This document shows positions 35,801-49,485 of a stretch of DNA of 64,000 nucleotides, piece after piece. The stretch spans positions 248,001 through 312,000 of the forward strand of contig NW_026570327.1 of assembly GCF_019649055.1 (NCBI RefSeq), given 5' to 3'. Under the pieces are notes generated by a model, which saw only the letters and a program-made list of their open reading frames with translations, had not been told where the DNA came from and searched no databases. The translations under genes were made by a program, and so were the position numbers. This stretch comes from Paramacrobiotus metropolitanus (lineage: Eukaryota; Tardigrada; Eutardigrada; Parachela; Macrobiotidae). Each line of letters starts with the position of its first letter. Within the stretch, counting starts at the first letter, position 1.

Positions 35801-38800
35801 GACGATACTGAAATGTTCATGAAATCAATTTTTTCAGTTTTCCATTTATAATTCACATGAACGGTTCTTGCTGAGAAGAGCAAACCGGTTCCAACTTACG
35901 GAAAATGATACAGTCGGGACAGTTAGGGCAACCCCATTCTTCCTGTACCGGGGGAAGTGTCGGCGGATTAACGACACTGAATCCCTGCATGCAGATATAG
36001 TGCAACTGTCGCTGGCAATTGGCATCGCGCCATTTTCCATTGACATTACTGATAGCGCCACACCCTTCGATGCCCTCGAGGTGGGGCTCGTCCTTGCCCC
36101 AGTTGCGGTACACGTCCTGGTTGTTGTCCACCCAACTGTACTGTCTCTTGGTAGGGTGGGTCAGTCGCAAGCCCAGCCAGAAGAGATTATCATGCGCGGC
36201 ATACCGGGTCAGTATCGTCATGAGGAAGGGCTGTTGCGTCGAGGAAACACTAGCGAGATTGGTGCCTTTCAGGTTGCAAGCCATATGGGCGTTCTCCCAT
36301 GAATCTTTTACACGGGACACAAAGAAGCACTTGTCTGACTGCGCGTGATAGAACCAGTCTCCGTCATCGGTGGACCCGGAAGGACATCGAGCTGGAAAGT
36401 AATAACTATTTCTCAACACAGATCTTTAAGAAAATTTCACTTTAAAAATATTTTGTTTCTCTAATACTAGAAAAAGCATAATACAAACTGAACGAAACGA
36501 TTCTGTATGTGAAAGTACAAAAATTACTGGACCAGTGAAATTTCTACTGTTGTATAATTAAACTGAATTTTTAAAGCCCAAGGCAGAACGATGATTCTAT
36601 ATATGCTAAAACTGATTCGCATACAAAATAATTTACCGTTGGTAATTGTTGGAGCCGGCACGGTGACCTGCATGATGTCATCGGTCTCGTTGTACCATCC
36701 TCGAGGAATCTCGCACACCCATCCCCATGCCAAATTACAGCTCTGAACAAACCATTTCCCTTCGTTGCCATCCATGGCCACACAGTCCGCGCTTATGATC
36801 TCGTTATTCTGATTGTAGTTGGGATGCCAGAAGGCAAAGGTACCATACGGTGTCCCGTCTGACCATTCGAAATCTCCGTAAATGTTCTCTTGCAATCCAA
36901 TCCAGTAGCTGTAACTGCTGTTGCGATTAGGTAGCACATTATCCAGAATGTGCCGGTATTCGAATTCTGTTGCGATTGATGCCAGATGTCCACCAAAAGC
37001 ATTGCAGGATGTTTCCGCTTCCTGCCATGTTAACTTGGTTGGATCAACAGGTTGATTGGGCAGCTGATCCGGGGGAGCAAACGCCTAAACAACAAACTGT
37101 AAGCAATCTCATGGAAAAAATCTACAGTTAATAATGACAGGTAACACGTAACCGAAACTTTTGAAAGAAGTACACACGTTTATAATAACCAAGATAAGCC
37201 GTTTTATAAACTGATGAATTTCCAATAGTTGAGCGACGGCGTCACAACATTTACGTTAAAAATAAATAAACAAATAAATAAATAGGTAGTACAAACTGAA
37301 ACATGAATACTTAAGTAGAAGCATCTATAAATAAATTTTCGTATAAATAAACAAAAACAAATAATATAAATAATTACGAAAATAAGTATAAATTAAATTA
37401 GTAAACAAAAAATACAAATGTTACGATCAAACGTATAAATACGAGTACTCGTATCATTAGCAAATAGACTTACATAGTAACAATGCAGTGCCGATGGATC
37501 ACTCGGCGCTTTCCATCCTCTCGGGCAACCACCAACAAAATGCGCCGTCGGTCGCGGGGTTGGTGGTGACCATCCATTGCGCGGTGCCTCACACAGAGCG
37601 AACTTGGCCACATCGCACTGCCCAACATACCAGTCACCCGTCTCGGCCGTATCCGTGCGTTGTGAGTGCATCGCCACACACCCGGTGGTCTGCTGATGGA
37701 AATGCGGTTCATTGTGCGCCCAGTTGGTATACGCGACATCCTCGCCGTTAATCCACTTCTTAAAGGAATTCCACGGGTTAGCATCCTCTCGCAGGCCAAT
37801 CCAGTAATCCGAACCCCAGCTGCCGATTAAAAAGGTCATAAACTGCTGCACCTCATCGGAGTTGACCACCGCCAAATCACCACCAAAATTCTGTTGGCAG
37901 AACGCTCGCGCCTGTTGAAAGTTGACTAATTCCCGTGTCCCAAAGTGACTGGCATCGTTGCCCATGTAATAACACTTGTGCCCGCGACCGTAACCCCAGC
38001 GCCGACAGCCATGATCCTGTACCGGCTTCAGGCATTCATTGGGGTCCAGTTCCACCGGGGTCACTTCCGTCATACACGTATAGGATTTGATTTCCCCGCA
38101 GTTATACGCCACCAGGCCTTTACCCGACATGGCGACACAGTTTTCACCATATGCTGGACGTGATAACTGCGATTCCCACGGTGTATAATTGGGGACCTGT
38201 CGGTTGTGGAGATAGATGAACTGGCGTGGTGACTGAGGTTTTTCCACACTGTCCATCCCGATCCAGCCACCGTTAAGGAACGCTCCGACTTCGTCAAAGT
38301 TTGCCTGGTTATGCAGTTCAGCGAGACGGAATTTATTTCCAAAGGTGCGGCAATGCTGGAAAGCGGTAAACCAGTCGGTCTGGTTGCGGTAATGATGGTA
38401 GCAGTGATCACCACTTCGCTGCCAGCCCGGCTTGCAACCCATTGTAAAGTCTAAAACAAGTTTAACTCTATTAGAGCATTTACGGCGGTATTCCAAGAGC
38501 CAATATTAATTTCATAATATAAAATACAAAATATACTTGAAGCAGAACAAAAGTTTATAACGGACAGAATGTATTACAAGTTTGCGATGGTAAACTTGAA
38601 ATACTATACAATATAGTAATTACTGAAACAGAGGTATACTGCAATATTGTAGTATGCACTAACTCGAAATTCCTGCGTTTTAATATTAATGGCTGCACAA
38701 GTCAAGTATTTTTTATCCTAGTATGGAGCAGCACTCACGGTCCTAGTTTTTACATAACCAAATTTTCTTAACTGACTTACTCATGCCCAGTGGAGGGGAA

Positions 38801-41800
38801 GCGGTGGTCGTTCCCGTTTGTTCTGTAGCGTTTTGCGGACGGACAGCATGCTTCTTACAAATGAACGGCCTGTAAAGGTCACATTCACTCGCTTCCCATT
38901 CAGCGGAAGCATCGCGTCGAAGGAAACCGCATTTTGGCGTGACCGTTGAGTACGAAAGGGAAGGATTCGGCTGATCTAAGAGCACCAAAATGATTTGAGG
39001 GATGCGAGTGTCACTTCCAACATAACGTCCTTACTAGGTGCCCAGTTGGTGAAGGCCATCGGTTTGCTCCACATATGTTCATTACGGTAGGCCCAGTGCC
39101 ACTGGTTCTTATTGGTTATCCGCAGGCCTGTCCAAAACGTCTCCGCATTCGACAAACCCGGTATGGAGATGTTGTTAAACTTTTCGTTGATGAGATCTGG
39201 TATATAAAAAATGGTTGCAGCAAGACACCCGTAAGTTAATGGACCATGTTAAAGCCGGTACCTTTCAGAACGTTATTCTCATTGTCATCACGAATGTACA
39301 CTAGATTGGATGTTGGATCCAAGCCACGGCACATTTGGGAGGCGTAATCATAGGGTGCTCTCTCCAGGTTAATCTTGTAACAATGACCTCCAACGTATGC
39401 CCAATCGGCACCGCATTCTGGTGTGTAAAGGTCAGTAGCAGGGCGTGTCGGTAAAAATGCTGAAAAACGAATATGCTACAGTACGTACGACGTGCTTCTG
39501 CAGGAAAGTTAGATAACCCTTAAGTTAAATAATATAAATGGTACAGAGATACATCTAACTGAAGAAGATATCGATAATGCGCGTAACAAATCGTATAGAA
39601 ATCCTATCCTACCGGTAATAGTTAATACAACAATAATTCGTACTGTACAAAGGCACTTACTCATTGGTCCACGATGAGTACACACAAAAAAATTTTCGTC
39701 ATCACACGATTCTATATCCCATTTGCCCCATGCGGGAATAAGAGCCAGGGGACCATCGGGCGGTAACATAGCGTAGCAGTATTTGTTTTCGAATACAAAA
39801 GTTGAGCGGTAATTAGTGAAGGCCGTTCCGGGAACCTAAGGGTAACAATTTCGATTGTGCAAAATGCATATGCACTATGTATAACAAACTCAGATTAATC
39901 AGGACAAAGATGTCTAAAAGGCGTACAATGCGGTCATCGGAGTATCGAATAATATCGCTGCCGGATTCACTAGGCTGTCTCTTATACCCGATCCAAGCAC
40001 GGGCACTGAGATATTCTGCAAGAATTATAATTAATTACGATAATTTGTTACCAAGCACTCTCTTTAATTAATTATCATCTCCGTCTGTCCGACTTACCTC
40101 GAATGAAATTATTTTCACCAGCACTGGTAATCTCCGCCAATGTCGAATTTAGCGACCGACAATGCATGACAGCATCCTGCCAGTTCTTCTTTATGGGATT
40201 ATCGGGTTTGCCAGAATAGTAGAAACATGTGCCATGATACTTCTCAAACGGTGGGTCACACTTGGCTTCCGCTATTTAAACCATATATCAGCGCAGTATC
40301 GCAATTGTTTCCTCTTGCACGGCGCATATTTCACCATTAACTTACGTTTCACATATTCGGTAATGTTTGCATTGCCCACCCTGGCTTGACACACATAACC
40401 CAACGGATCCAGACAGTTCGTGGTGGCTGCCCACTGGCCGTTTGCTGAGCACAAGTCAAAATTTAATATGAAAACGGCTTTGACAGTTCATGAGCATGCG
40501 TATTCGGGGAAGCTGTCAAAGTTGATTTTAAAAGCGCTTACTTTCCGTCATCTGCATATACGCACACCGGCGTGTGTTGGTAACGGGCGGCTGACCGGTT
40601 GCCCAGTTCAGATAACTGCTGCTCAGAGCGTCGTTGTTGTTCACCCACGTGAATCCAGCGTTGGGGTTCGCTAAAAACCGGAAACATACATTTCTTAAAC
40701 AGCTGTAAAAAAAATCCGACATCAATAATTATTCTGCAGCAATGTACCACTAAGTCCCAGGTAGAAGTATTGGATCGACGAAGCTGACCAACCCATACGC
40801 CGGATATGTTGCACCAAAAACGATTGCACATTGGAGCTAAATATGACAATGAGGTGAATACCAGATCAAGGGATGCACAATGATCTGTAAATTTTGAATT
40901 TAATAATTTATGTACTCTGTTATAATCGCCAGGTGACCACCCATTCCGATACAGCGCAACGATGCCTCGCCCCAATTAGCCAAGTTATCATCGCCGCCTT
41001 CGATGCTGTAGCACTGTCCGCTGTAGTGTTCCCATCCATACGGACATTTTTCTGAAAACAGTTATCATTAATCAGTTGCATCCTCAAAACTGGCATGCAT
41101 CTGTTGTACCAGTATCAGTTTCGCATGCGTAGGCTCGAGTTGTATCACAACTGGCGGACAGTTCCCATTTGGATTGCTGCGATGAGGTGAGCGATCTCTT
41201 GTGGACACCGCAGTACCGTGTACCATCGGATAACTGATTTCTACATTAATTACAATAAGAGTTTATTCGACATTACAATATTTTTCCAAGAACTTCTTAC
41301 AGATAACCACTGATATCTGTTGTAGGCCATTGATTATAGGCGTGCGCCAGCATGGACGTTCCATCCAACCATATGACATTTGAGGGAAAGGTGTTCACAT
41401 CTTTCGTGACCTTTAGCCCCAACCACGCATCACTGACACTGATGGAGCGTTCCCAGACTGTAATGCGGGTGTTCTCTTCGTCGCTGTTCGGTACACCTAT
41501 ATAACCACCTTCAGCGCTGCAATCAAGAGAAAAGCGGTAGATTTCGGCGTTTCCTGAACATCATTCGCAGGTGCACAATAACCAATGTGCAAATAATGCT
41601 AGGACATACAAACAGATTTTCTGAGCGGCATCCCAAGTAGCCATCTGACGATGGAACATCCAACAGCGTCCATTGATATAACTCCATCCTTGCTCAGTTT
41701 TACATAGTGGACGAGAAGCTGTAACATAATGGAAAATTACATGAATTAAAAACGTTATTAACGCTTAGTTATTTATAGATAAAATAAACGTACAGTGTGC

Positions 41801-42829
41801 GGCTTTGCAGATAAAATTGCCTTTACGAGGTGTTGTTCCAAAAAGTCCACCTGGCTGTGGAATGGCAACGTCAACGTAGCCGTCTTCTCGATGTCTGATG
41901 GTTACACGCATTTTGGCACGTTCGCTCGCTGTCGAAGAAGTGAAGTAGGAATCTCGGTTGGGATTGCTAGGTAAAGATACACAGATTTCGTTACTACTGA
42001 ACACTCACTGATCATCGACTAAGAACGATATTACAAACAACATAATTTTACCGCTGTCGGTTCTGTAAATTTCGTCAGAATTGGAAAACTATTAGCTTAT
42101 TTTAATAACTCTTTTGGCGTTCAGTTTTAATGCCATATGATTGACAGCAATAAGTCCATGACATGGAAGTATACATTCATATTGTTCTAAATCCACAAAA
42201 TTCTGGTCTCTTACTATGACCCTAAGTCGCCTTCAGTGAACACGCGGCCACTTGTCTGCCATTTCCATTCTCCAGAGGCATAGGATAAATCGATCCAGTA
42301 ATAATTATAAGCATAATCAAGCAGGCCTATTCCAGGAGCATTGTGCAACCTTGTCTTCAGATAATCCTAGAAGTGCATTAAATTAATTGCAAGAACTGAA
42401 ATAATCTGAATGCCTTTATTAACCGTATACCAGATCAGCTTGGCTGTAGGAATCCGCTAAGTTTCCACCCCGAATCTGGCACTCCTGACTAGCTTCCTCC
42501 CATGATTTTCCTGTCGAATCGAAATCAGGACGATCCACATAATAACAATCGTCGGTGTTTTCCCGCGCATGCCAGTCTGGACCCGGACACCGGTATGCAC
42601 TTATACCGGCCACTGCAATTATTTAATATTGCAAGGATTAATAATGATCAAATTAGCACTGCAAGATTTAACTGTCTTAAGTAATTTATGCAATGCGTAT
42701 ATTAATTCTTGCAATGAAATATTACCCTTCATAACACCCGAAACACTGTGATACTGTTTGATGACTTGGAAATTGTAAAATTAAATTGCCCCGCTTACCA
42801 AATAGGCAAAACAGCCATAAACGCATCAT
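32830..42829 (-). CDS. Large type I membrane receptor with about 12 C-type lectin-like domains
   Basis: Tandem paralogue of the 16-CTLD gene. The start exon encodes MMRLWLFCLF, a signal peptide core (second in-frame ATG at 42826). About 12 CTLDs follow, roughly at 42610-41790, 41720-41120, 41055-40370, 40275-39660, 39460-38790, 38440-38060, 38050-37590, 37540-36650, 36390-35900, 35660-35180, 35060-34590 and 34370-33820. The order matches the paralogue's CTLDs 1-12, including the linker GCRRWGYG and the segment YYMGNDAS between CTLDs 6 and 7. A Thr/Pro-rich stalk leads to the transmembrane segment GGLAGIGVTIAILVPALTV, a positively charged stop (KRR) and a tail ending AYDSYT (stop TAG at 32830-32832). 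CTLD 10 keeps both EPN and WND, the canonical mannose-type calcium site. Internal exon edges are approximate. Confidence 0.85.
34378..34575. repeat. Tandem imperfect duplication within an intron
   Basis: Two neighbouring copies of roughly 90-115 bases share TATCACCGTTTC, AGTAAAGCA or GTAAAGCAG, CTATTATAAAACAGCGGAT or a close variant, in the same order. It lies in the intron between CTLDs 11 and 12 of the 12-CTLD gene. Probably a simple local duplication. Confidence 0.55.
37250..37430. repeat. AT-rich simple repeat (AAATA type)
   Basis: Runs of AAATA, AAACA and TAAATAA units in an intron of the 12-CTLD gene. Low complexity only. Confidence 0.6.
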
Positions 42830-44522
42830 GATTAATGGTGATGAGCGAGATCCATGCAGAAGTTTGCAGAGAATGTACAAATGAGATCCAAGCAAAAATA
42901 TACAGCAACAACAGCGCAGAATAGCGATTAATTACAACAAATTTTCAGTGTAAAATATGTGCATGAAGCTAAGGCAAACGAGCCTATGGGATTACTAGAT
43001 TACGGTAAATATCCGACACCGATATCTACCTTAGGAAAACTACGCTATGGCCAAAAGGTCATAAGTGTTGCCATAAAGAATGATATTGGGAACATGGCGT
43101 GATTACCGCATCGACTTTCTTTCATTTGTCATGATCGGTCCGTTTATCAGTTTAGGTCTTCTTAAATTGGTGAAGAAGCCCACAGATAAACTGTATTGTC
43201 TTAATGAGAATCTGCCATATTTGATAACGCAAACGTTATCCTTGCGATATCCTGTCACAATTCTGATGGCCTTGAAAGCTGATAGTGCTTTAATTGACGG
43301 AAAAATGACAGATAAATAACAATAATTTTTACAAAAATCCAGACCATACCAGTCATTTGACATGGCACCAGGCTACCAGCCACTCGCAAAAAGCGCCACG
43401 ACAATTACGATAACAGGATGCCGACACATATTGCTACACGATATTGTATAGGTAGATTTTGCGTCTGAGTTGTAAAATCAACTTTACAAGTTAATTTTTG
43501 CGTTTGAAAATTACTATCGCCGGTGTGTTCAATAAACAAACATACATTATATCGAAATAAAAAATCAGTAGGTCTACAAACATGTGAGTAGGTAAATGGG
43601 TGCTTTGCAATTTGCATATTGTGTTATAAAATCATAAGAGTAATTTAACAATGCATATTAATTATGCATATCACGTTAATAACTTCAAACTGAAATGTAT
43701 AATACAACCTGAAGAGTCTGCCTCCAACCAGCACAAAAAACACAAAACTGATTTTGGAGCACATAAAGAGTAATACAAAATCTCCACTGTGCCGATTTTA
43801 AAACTTGCTGCAGATGGGCAGCAAAGTTTTAGAGGCACTGCCCCCAGTGCATTTAAAAGAGCTAATGTCTACGATCTGAAAATACAGCATTTTTAAAATT
43901 TCTGCTGCCAATCATTGTTGACGATAAACAAAGCATTAAAATATAATTCGTGCCATTGCGCTCATTGTAGTGCAATAAAACTATCGTGTGGTCCACTAAT
44001 CGTAAGCTGATAACCTTTCCAGTTTATATGAAGCGTAAAAATCGAGATATCAAAACTGCGAGCATCAATAAATTTCGTAATTAGATTTATACAGATCTGT
44101 GGTGCAAAAATCTGCCTCCTGCAGCTTTATTAAACTAACAAACGTTTGACACAACGTAGTCAAGACGTATTGCAAACGGAACAACGGTATCACATCCACA
44201 GTTCTTTCAAGTTTCCAACCAAGTTTTCACTCCGTCATTAAAAATACATATGGATCGATAACAAAGAAAACCATATTAATACATATTTATTTACAGAAGA
44301 AACCTTTCAACATATTCACATAATTAAATTGTATGTACAGGTGTGTCATGCTGGATCTTAAAATGAACAACTCTAAAGTCACGATGCAAGGTTCTCGCAA
44401 CTTCTGTTTCCATACAATACTTTCTGGTAGTTTATACTTTTTGCTAGTTACAAGAACTTAAGCACTTACATGTAATAGAAACGAAAGAACTATTGTCACC
44501 AGATCGCCGCTACTCTAATCCT
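42830..44522. other. Intergenic, promoter side of the 12-CTLD gene
   Basis: About 1.7 kb without a supported gene. A stem-loop near 43793-43842 pairs GTGCC/GGCAC around AAAACTT-GCTGC and GCAGC-AAAGTTTT. ORFs at 43080-43363 are not supported by any resemblance. Confidence 0.4.
43793..43842. repeat. Stem-loop of about 50 bases
   Basis: Outer stem GTGCC/GGCAC, inner stem AAAACTT(G)CTGC with GCAGCAAAGTTTT, loop AGATGGG. Function unknown; could be a small foldback relic or an RNA structure. Confidence 0.4.
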
Positions 44523-46517
44523 TCAGAGCTCGCGATATGTGATTGGCATCATTTCCATCATTTGCTCTTCGATATAGCGCAGCCGTTCTTCCGGGTTCAT
44601 CTGCGTTGTCGGATTGATACTAGGTAAGACTTCTTCACGCTGCAGACCAAAGAACTGCTGTGGATGCATATCTTTACGCACTGCGTCATACCGCCATCCC
44701 AGGTGGCTATGGCATGTTCCACATGCAGCATGCCTCCATGTGTATCCGGGAAACCAGGTAAACTCCAACGTGGGCTTGCCATGAAAATAAATATTCGGAG
44801 AGACTTTCTTTACTGTAAAGATTTCCTGAGTCAGACCGCCCGGATTCATGTAAGCCGTGGTCAGACCTTCGCGGGTCATGCAGATGCCGTCCTCTTTCGC
44901 AGCCACCATGGTGTGACAATCTGGAAAGACGCACTCATATCCGTTAGTACTAATTCGTAGCAATAGCCAATAAGTATGAGAAGGGTTCGAAGATCGAAAG
45001 AGCCAGCAATGCTATCATAATAATTATTCGCTTTCGGTGGAAACAAAAATATTACGAACGTACGAGTATGTACTGTACCTGTATTTCTTAACACATATCG
45101 ACAAAAATTGCAGTGCGCCAGGAAATTAGAAAATTAATATTATATCGCTTCAAATTGCAATCAAGAATACTCACATTTCCACTGGATACTATCAATACCG
45201 ATCTATGGTAAAAACAGAAAGCTTACCAAAACAGTCCAGCTGGTTGTAGGCTCGAAGCATTTTCAGACACGCTCGCAAACGGTGAGCAGTGCTCACGGCG
45301 CCCAATAACTGCAACCGGGTCTGGGCCGATACCGGCAAATTAGACGCCACAAAGTACGAGAAATCAAGGGGATCTTGAGGATAACCATCGGTCATCTGCC
45401 ACGTTTTGATCTCTGCAGTTATGGCTTCGACCAAAGAGTTGACTTCCAGTGTGGAGAATACGGGAGGCATCAAGGAAGTACAGTAGGCTCCGAAACTGCG
45501 ACAGTTAACGGATGCAAGCGCTGTTTTCCACTCGTTCGGCGTTGCCTGCGCCAGAGGGTTCGGCATGGTACATACTGGTAAGATGCGGAACCATCCGTAG
45601 TGTTTCTGGTAGATCGCGCCACCTTCAACGACTGATTTCTTCAAATAACACCGCTGACATCCCTTGACAATCATGCGGATTCCTGTAACACACGAAAACG
45701 CTAAAACGGTAAGCAAAAGCGCTTGTTCAAAACGTTCAAGAAAAGTAGAATATAAAACTCCATTAATTTTAGTACTTCTACAAAACTAAAGGCTTTCAAA
45801 ATGCCTGTAATTATACCGCTCCGATGCAGCAATGCGCCAATGTTTGCCTGCATTATGACATTAAGCCGATTTTGACTGACCAAAATAGGCAAATTAAATT
45901 TTACCTTTATAATCAAGTTCAAGCGGAGAATAATCACATTACCTTCGTCTTCGCCGTGCTGAACATCAGAGTTCTCGATGCGAACAACCGAGGCGATGGT
46001 TCCAAAATAGTAATATGGATGCATGGACAAAAAATGCTCATCGTGTCCCGTTTGTGCAGCCATGCACACGAATCCTTTACGCTGATGTTCCACATCCAGC
46101 AGATCGTTGAGAATGGGATTGAGATCCAGTTCGTAAGGCTCCACATTGATCGGAATCTACGTAGCATACAAAATCTAGTATTCTGCAACAGCAGCGCCTA
46201 TTTACTGCACGGTAATAGCATGGCATGATGTATGTTATACATTATCCTAACGGTACCTGCTGATGTGGCATCAGAACTACATCGGGAATATGGACTACAG
46301 GGAGCAGAACTAAATCGCCTTCGGGATAATACGGGGTGCTCGACACTTCGCGCAAATCCCCAAGATAGGTATGTCGACTGGGGAGCGTCAGATCGAAGTT
46401 GCGTGAGCTGGATGCAGAGGTATCTTCGCGATGTTGACTATCCCCCGAGCCATTGTTATGGGATTCGCCATTCTCAGCCATGGATAGTCTCCGAACGATT
46501 CGGCGCAGTCTGTTCAT
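44523..46517 (-). CDS. CRBN: Cereblon (DDB1-CUL4 substrate receptor)
   Basis: Substrate receptor of the CRL4 ubiquitin ligase and target of thalidomide-type drugs in vertebrates. Exons are about 46257-46517, 45943-46156, 45227-45682 and 44523-44949. The N-terminal segment LPSRHTYLGDL matches the start of the Lon-like domain of animal cereblon. The middle has PQDPLDFSYFVASNLPVSAQ and the helical end of the Lon region. The last exon is a CULT domain: YECVFPDC, then EFTWFPGYTWRHAACGTCHS and HLGWRYDA. The tri-tryptophan pocket (Trp in TWFPGY, YTW and GWRY) and the CxxC zinc pair are intact. The junction between exons 3 and 4 does not resolve in phase by eye; a micro-exon in 44950-45226 or a different splice site is likely. 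The start chosen is MNRLRRIV at 46517. Confidence 0.9.
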
Positions 46518-46567
46518 CTGCTGACCGGGATTCTCCAGATAAAAGTTTTAATCGTCGTTCAGCATAG

Positions 46568-47261
46568 CATTTTAATCAACGAAGATGGCAAAACAAACAA
46601 AATATCGCAACTAATACACTATTACTTATGGTAACCTATCCTGTGAAAAGTAAGGTAAAGTACTTACTCGTCCTCATCGAGAACCAAAAACACTACTTGA
46701 GTCTACTTCTTTCAGTGTTGAAGCAGGACCATAATAATGGCAGGACGTATCATCATGTGTCTACAACCTGTCCGCCAACGATAGGCGGTTATATAAGAAA
46801 TTTATTTATGACATTAATTTACTCATAATTATTATTTAAAGTTAGGCACGGTACTTATTATAAGGAACCTGCTGTTTAATTACAGTACGTTTTCTTAGCC
46901 GTAATATAATAACATCAATGCAGCCGCGGGACATTCATCCTTGCCGGTGGGACACTAATAACGGCTCGCCGTTCAGTTACTCTTACGTCATAAATTACAT
47001 GTAAGCTCTTCTTCAAAGTCTCTACCATGAAAGGATTCTTATTCAAGCTAACGAAAACGGATCGAGCAATGTGGTTGGAACTTTCTGATATGCAGCAGCT
47101 TCGTCGTAACACTAAAAGTCAACCACGTTATCAAACATTTCAAAGCTAACAGAACCATGGGAAAGTAAGATACTCTGGTACAACCACACCACAGTGTACA
47201 GATTAATTACAAAAAAACAACATTCTGGTTTAACAATCCAACACCACAATACAACTCAGTC
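46568..47261. other. Intergenic, no supported gene
   Basis: About 700 bases between the 5' end of cereblon and the 3' end of MRPL12. A 65-codon minus-strand frame at 46915-47112 exists but resembles nothing known and has no supporting context. Confidence 0.4.
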
Positions 47262-48501
47262 TCAATCCATTTCCACGACTCCACCGACGGCTTCGAGGGC
47301 AGCTTTAAGCTTTTCGGCTTCATCTTTTGCAATATCTTGCCGGACAGTTTGAGGAAGCGACTCTACATATTTCTTAGCCTGGAATGTGACAGAATTGTGT
47401 GAGCGAATTTTATCCGAACGTTTAAGAAATACTTCGGACGATAGCATTATATTGTCCATAATTTATGAAAGGGCGCGACCAACCAGGATCACATAACGTA
47501 CCTGTACAAGATTCATGCCTTCGATCAAACCCTTGATCTCTTTGATCAACTGAACCTTTTTGCCTTCGTCGAATTTAAGCAATCTTATAGTGAACGACGA
47601 TTTTTCTTTCTTCTTTACAGCTTCTTCTTCTTCCTGTAATAGCAGAACATAGTTACATGCATGTGCCACATAAAGTTCAAAACCAGTCAACATTCATTAC
47701 GTCAAGAAATTTAATTTTTAGCAAGATAAATTGAACTGGTCGTGCAGTATAATTAATAATTATAATCATTATTACGATCGTACAACTGGGTTTGATTATT
47801 AACTATGATGGTGAAACGGACAAGAGTAAATCGACTGAAAAGCGAAAAAATGAAAGTATTACAAACTGTGTTAAAATTTATAATGCGCCACTTACGGCGG
47901 CTGGTGCTGCAGCCTGAGCAGGAGCAAATCCGCCAGCAGACATGAAGGCTTGATCGGGAATTTTCAAGGTTTTCTAGAAAAAATATTTCGCTCAGAATAG
48001 TTCCAGATTCGCTGGTTGACGGTATGAGGCACTCCAGCATGCATCCGGCACACTGGGAACAAACCTTCAACAATTCATTGAGATCGGCGACTTCCAGAAT
48101 GGATAATGCCGCAATATCATCCACGATCTTCCTGATTTTCGGTGCATAGTCCCTTTCTGTGCCTGGCGCTTGTGGAGCAGCCAATGGTTCTTCCGCAGCG
48201 ATCTTAGCGACTGGAGCGGGTTTGGGTTTCTCTTCTTGCTTCAATTTGGCATCGGGATCAACAGGCTTAAGCTGTGCCTGACTCTGGTGCCTTACAATGG
48301 TGAAGGCGCATGGAACACCGTTTGACCGCAAAGGACTGAATGAACTGCATCGTGGAACTCCAGCATTGCTGTTGCAGCTGTGAAATGACAAAATGCTACA
48401 ACAACGCTAAAGCTCTAAAAACATCAGTCCAGGCACGCAACATACCTTGACATAAGCCGAAACAACTGACATCTGAGCTGGAAAACTGCTCTTGCAGACA
48501 T
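47262..48501 (-). CDS. MRPL12: Mitochondrial ribosomal protein L12 (bL12m)
   Basis: Stalk protein of the mitochondrial large ribosomal subunit, which recruits translation factors. The first exon begins [19 protein letters not shown], a typical amphipathic targeting presequence. Following exons (about 48060-48375, 47895-47975, 47500-47635 and 47262-47380) encode a Lys/Pro/Ala-rich linker, the dimerisation segment [21 protein letters not shown], an Ala-rich hinge ([10 protein letters not shown]) and the C-terminal L7/L12 domain [20 protein letters not shown] ... [16 protein letters not shown]. The last domain aligns residue by residue with bacterial L7/L12 helices. The gene is divergent from the Cys-rich gene at 49486. 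Exon limits are approximate within a few bases. Confidence 0.92.
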
Positions 48502-49485
48502 TTTGCAAAAGTAGTAATCTGGAGGTAAGAAAACTATGAGATTAGACAAATTTATAAAAGATTAAAAAAATCTGTTTGGCTTTTTGCGCGACCCCGGGAT
48601 TTGACAAATCAAACTTGTGCCTGCCGTAGCCGGGCGGTACCGCAGGTAAAAAGTTTGTAGTGCGGCACAGTATGGTACTGTAACTAATTTAATTCATTGT
48701 TAACAAAATCACAGCAAAGCTGCCAAGAGAAACAACATCGGGCACTGATTATTCCCGACCAGCCAATCTAAATGCTAAAAAAACATCCTCGTTGTCTCTC
48801 ATTTCATTAAAAGTTCCGAGGACAGACACTGCACTTCCTCGTTGAATCTCAATACTGAATCTCTGGCGTAAAAACTCCCCCGACCGTGGGTTACCGCTAC
48901 ATTACCGCTACTGTAACTATGGTTTGATTACCGGCTTTTGAAGAGCAATTAAAAGTTTCTGTCACTTCTTTAAAATACAATAAAAATAACTAAATACTTA
49001 TATATATATATAATTATGATATGTGCTGTTCGAAAATTCGTTTTTGTTCCAAACATTCGCCTGTTTCTGTTTGACAAGTACAAACGGAGCTTTAACAATC
49101 AGCAGTCAGCGTGGGAACTGTGACGCTCCAGGACGTACTTACTACGCATATCGTACCGTACCGCGCACGCTTTCCACGATTTTAAGCGGGTTTATGATAA
49201 TCGTTCTCGGTCTGTCCTATTTTAGAAAGACAAAGTCACAAAGATTACGCTTTTTCACGTGGACGTGGAGGATTTTTTACTCTTGCAGTCTTGCTGCCTT
49301 GAAATTTTAGTTTTCAGTGCCGCACTGACGACTTGTTGGCTTGCAGTAACCAGCAACTTTTGAGCGATTTGAGTTTTCAGAATCCAGATCATCATAATAA
49401 TTATTTTGTACGTACGCCTCTAGAGGAAAGTTTCAACAGCAGTTTCCGTAGACGACGCTCGTGCTAAAGTTTTGCTGCCTTCAAA
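48502..49485. promoter_or_regulatory. Shared region of divergent MRPL12/Cys-rich gene pair
   Basis: About 980 bases between two divergent start codons. No classical TATA element was identified with confidence. A (TA)n stretch lies near 49000. Confidence 0.35.

Noticed and set aside
46915-47112. 65-codon minus-strand frame between cereblon and MRPL12
   Set aside because: No homology, no splice partners and no context; length is within chance.
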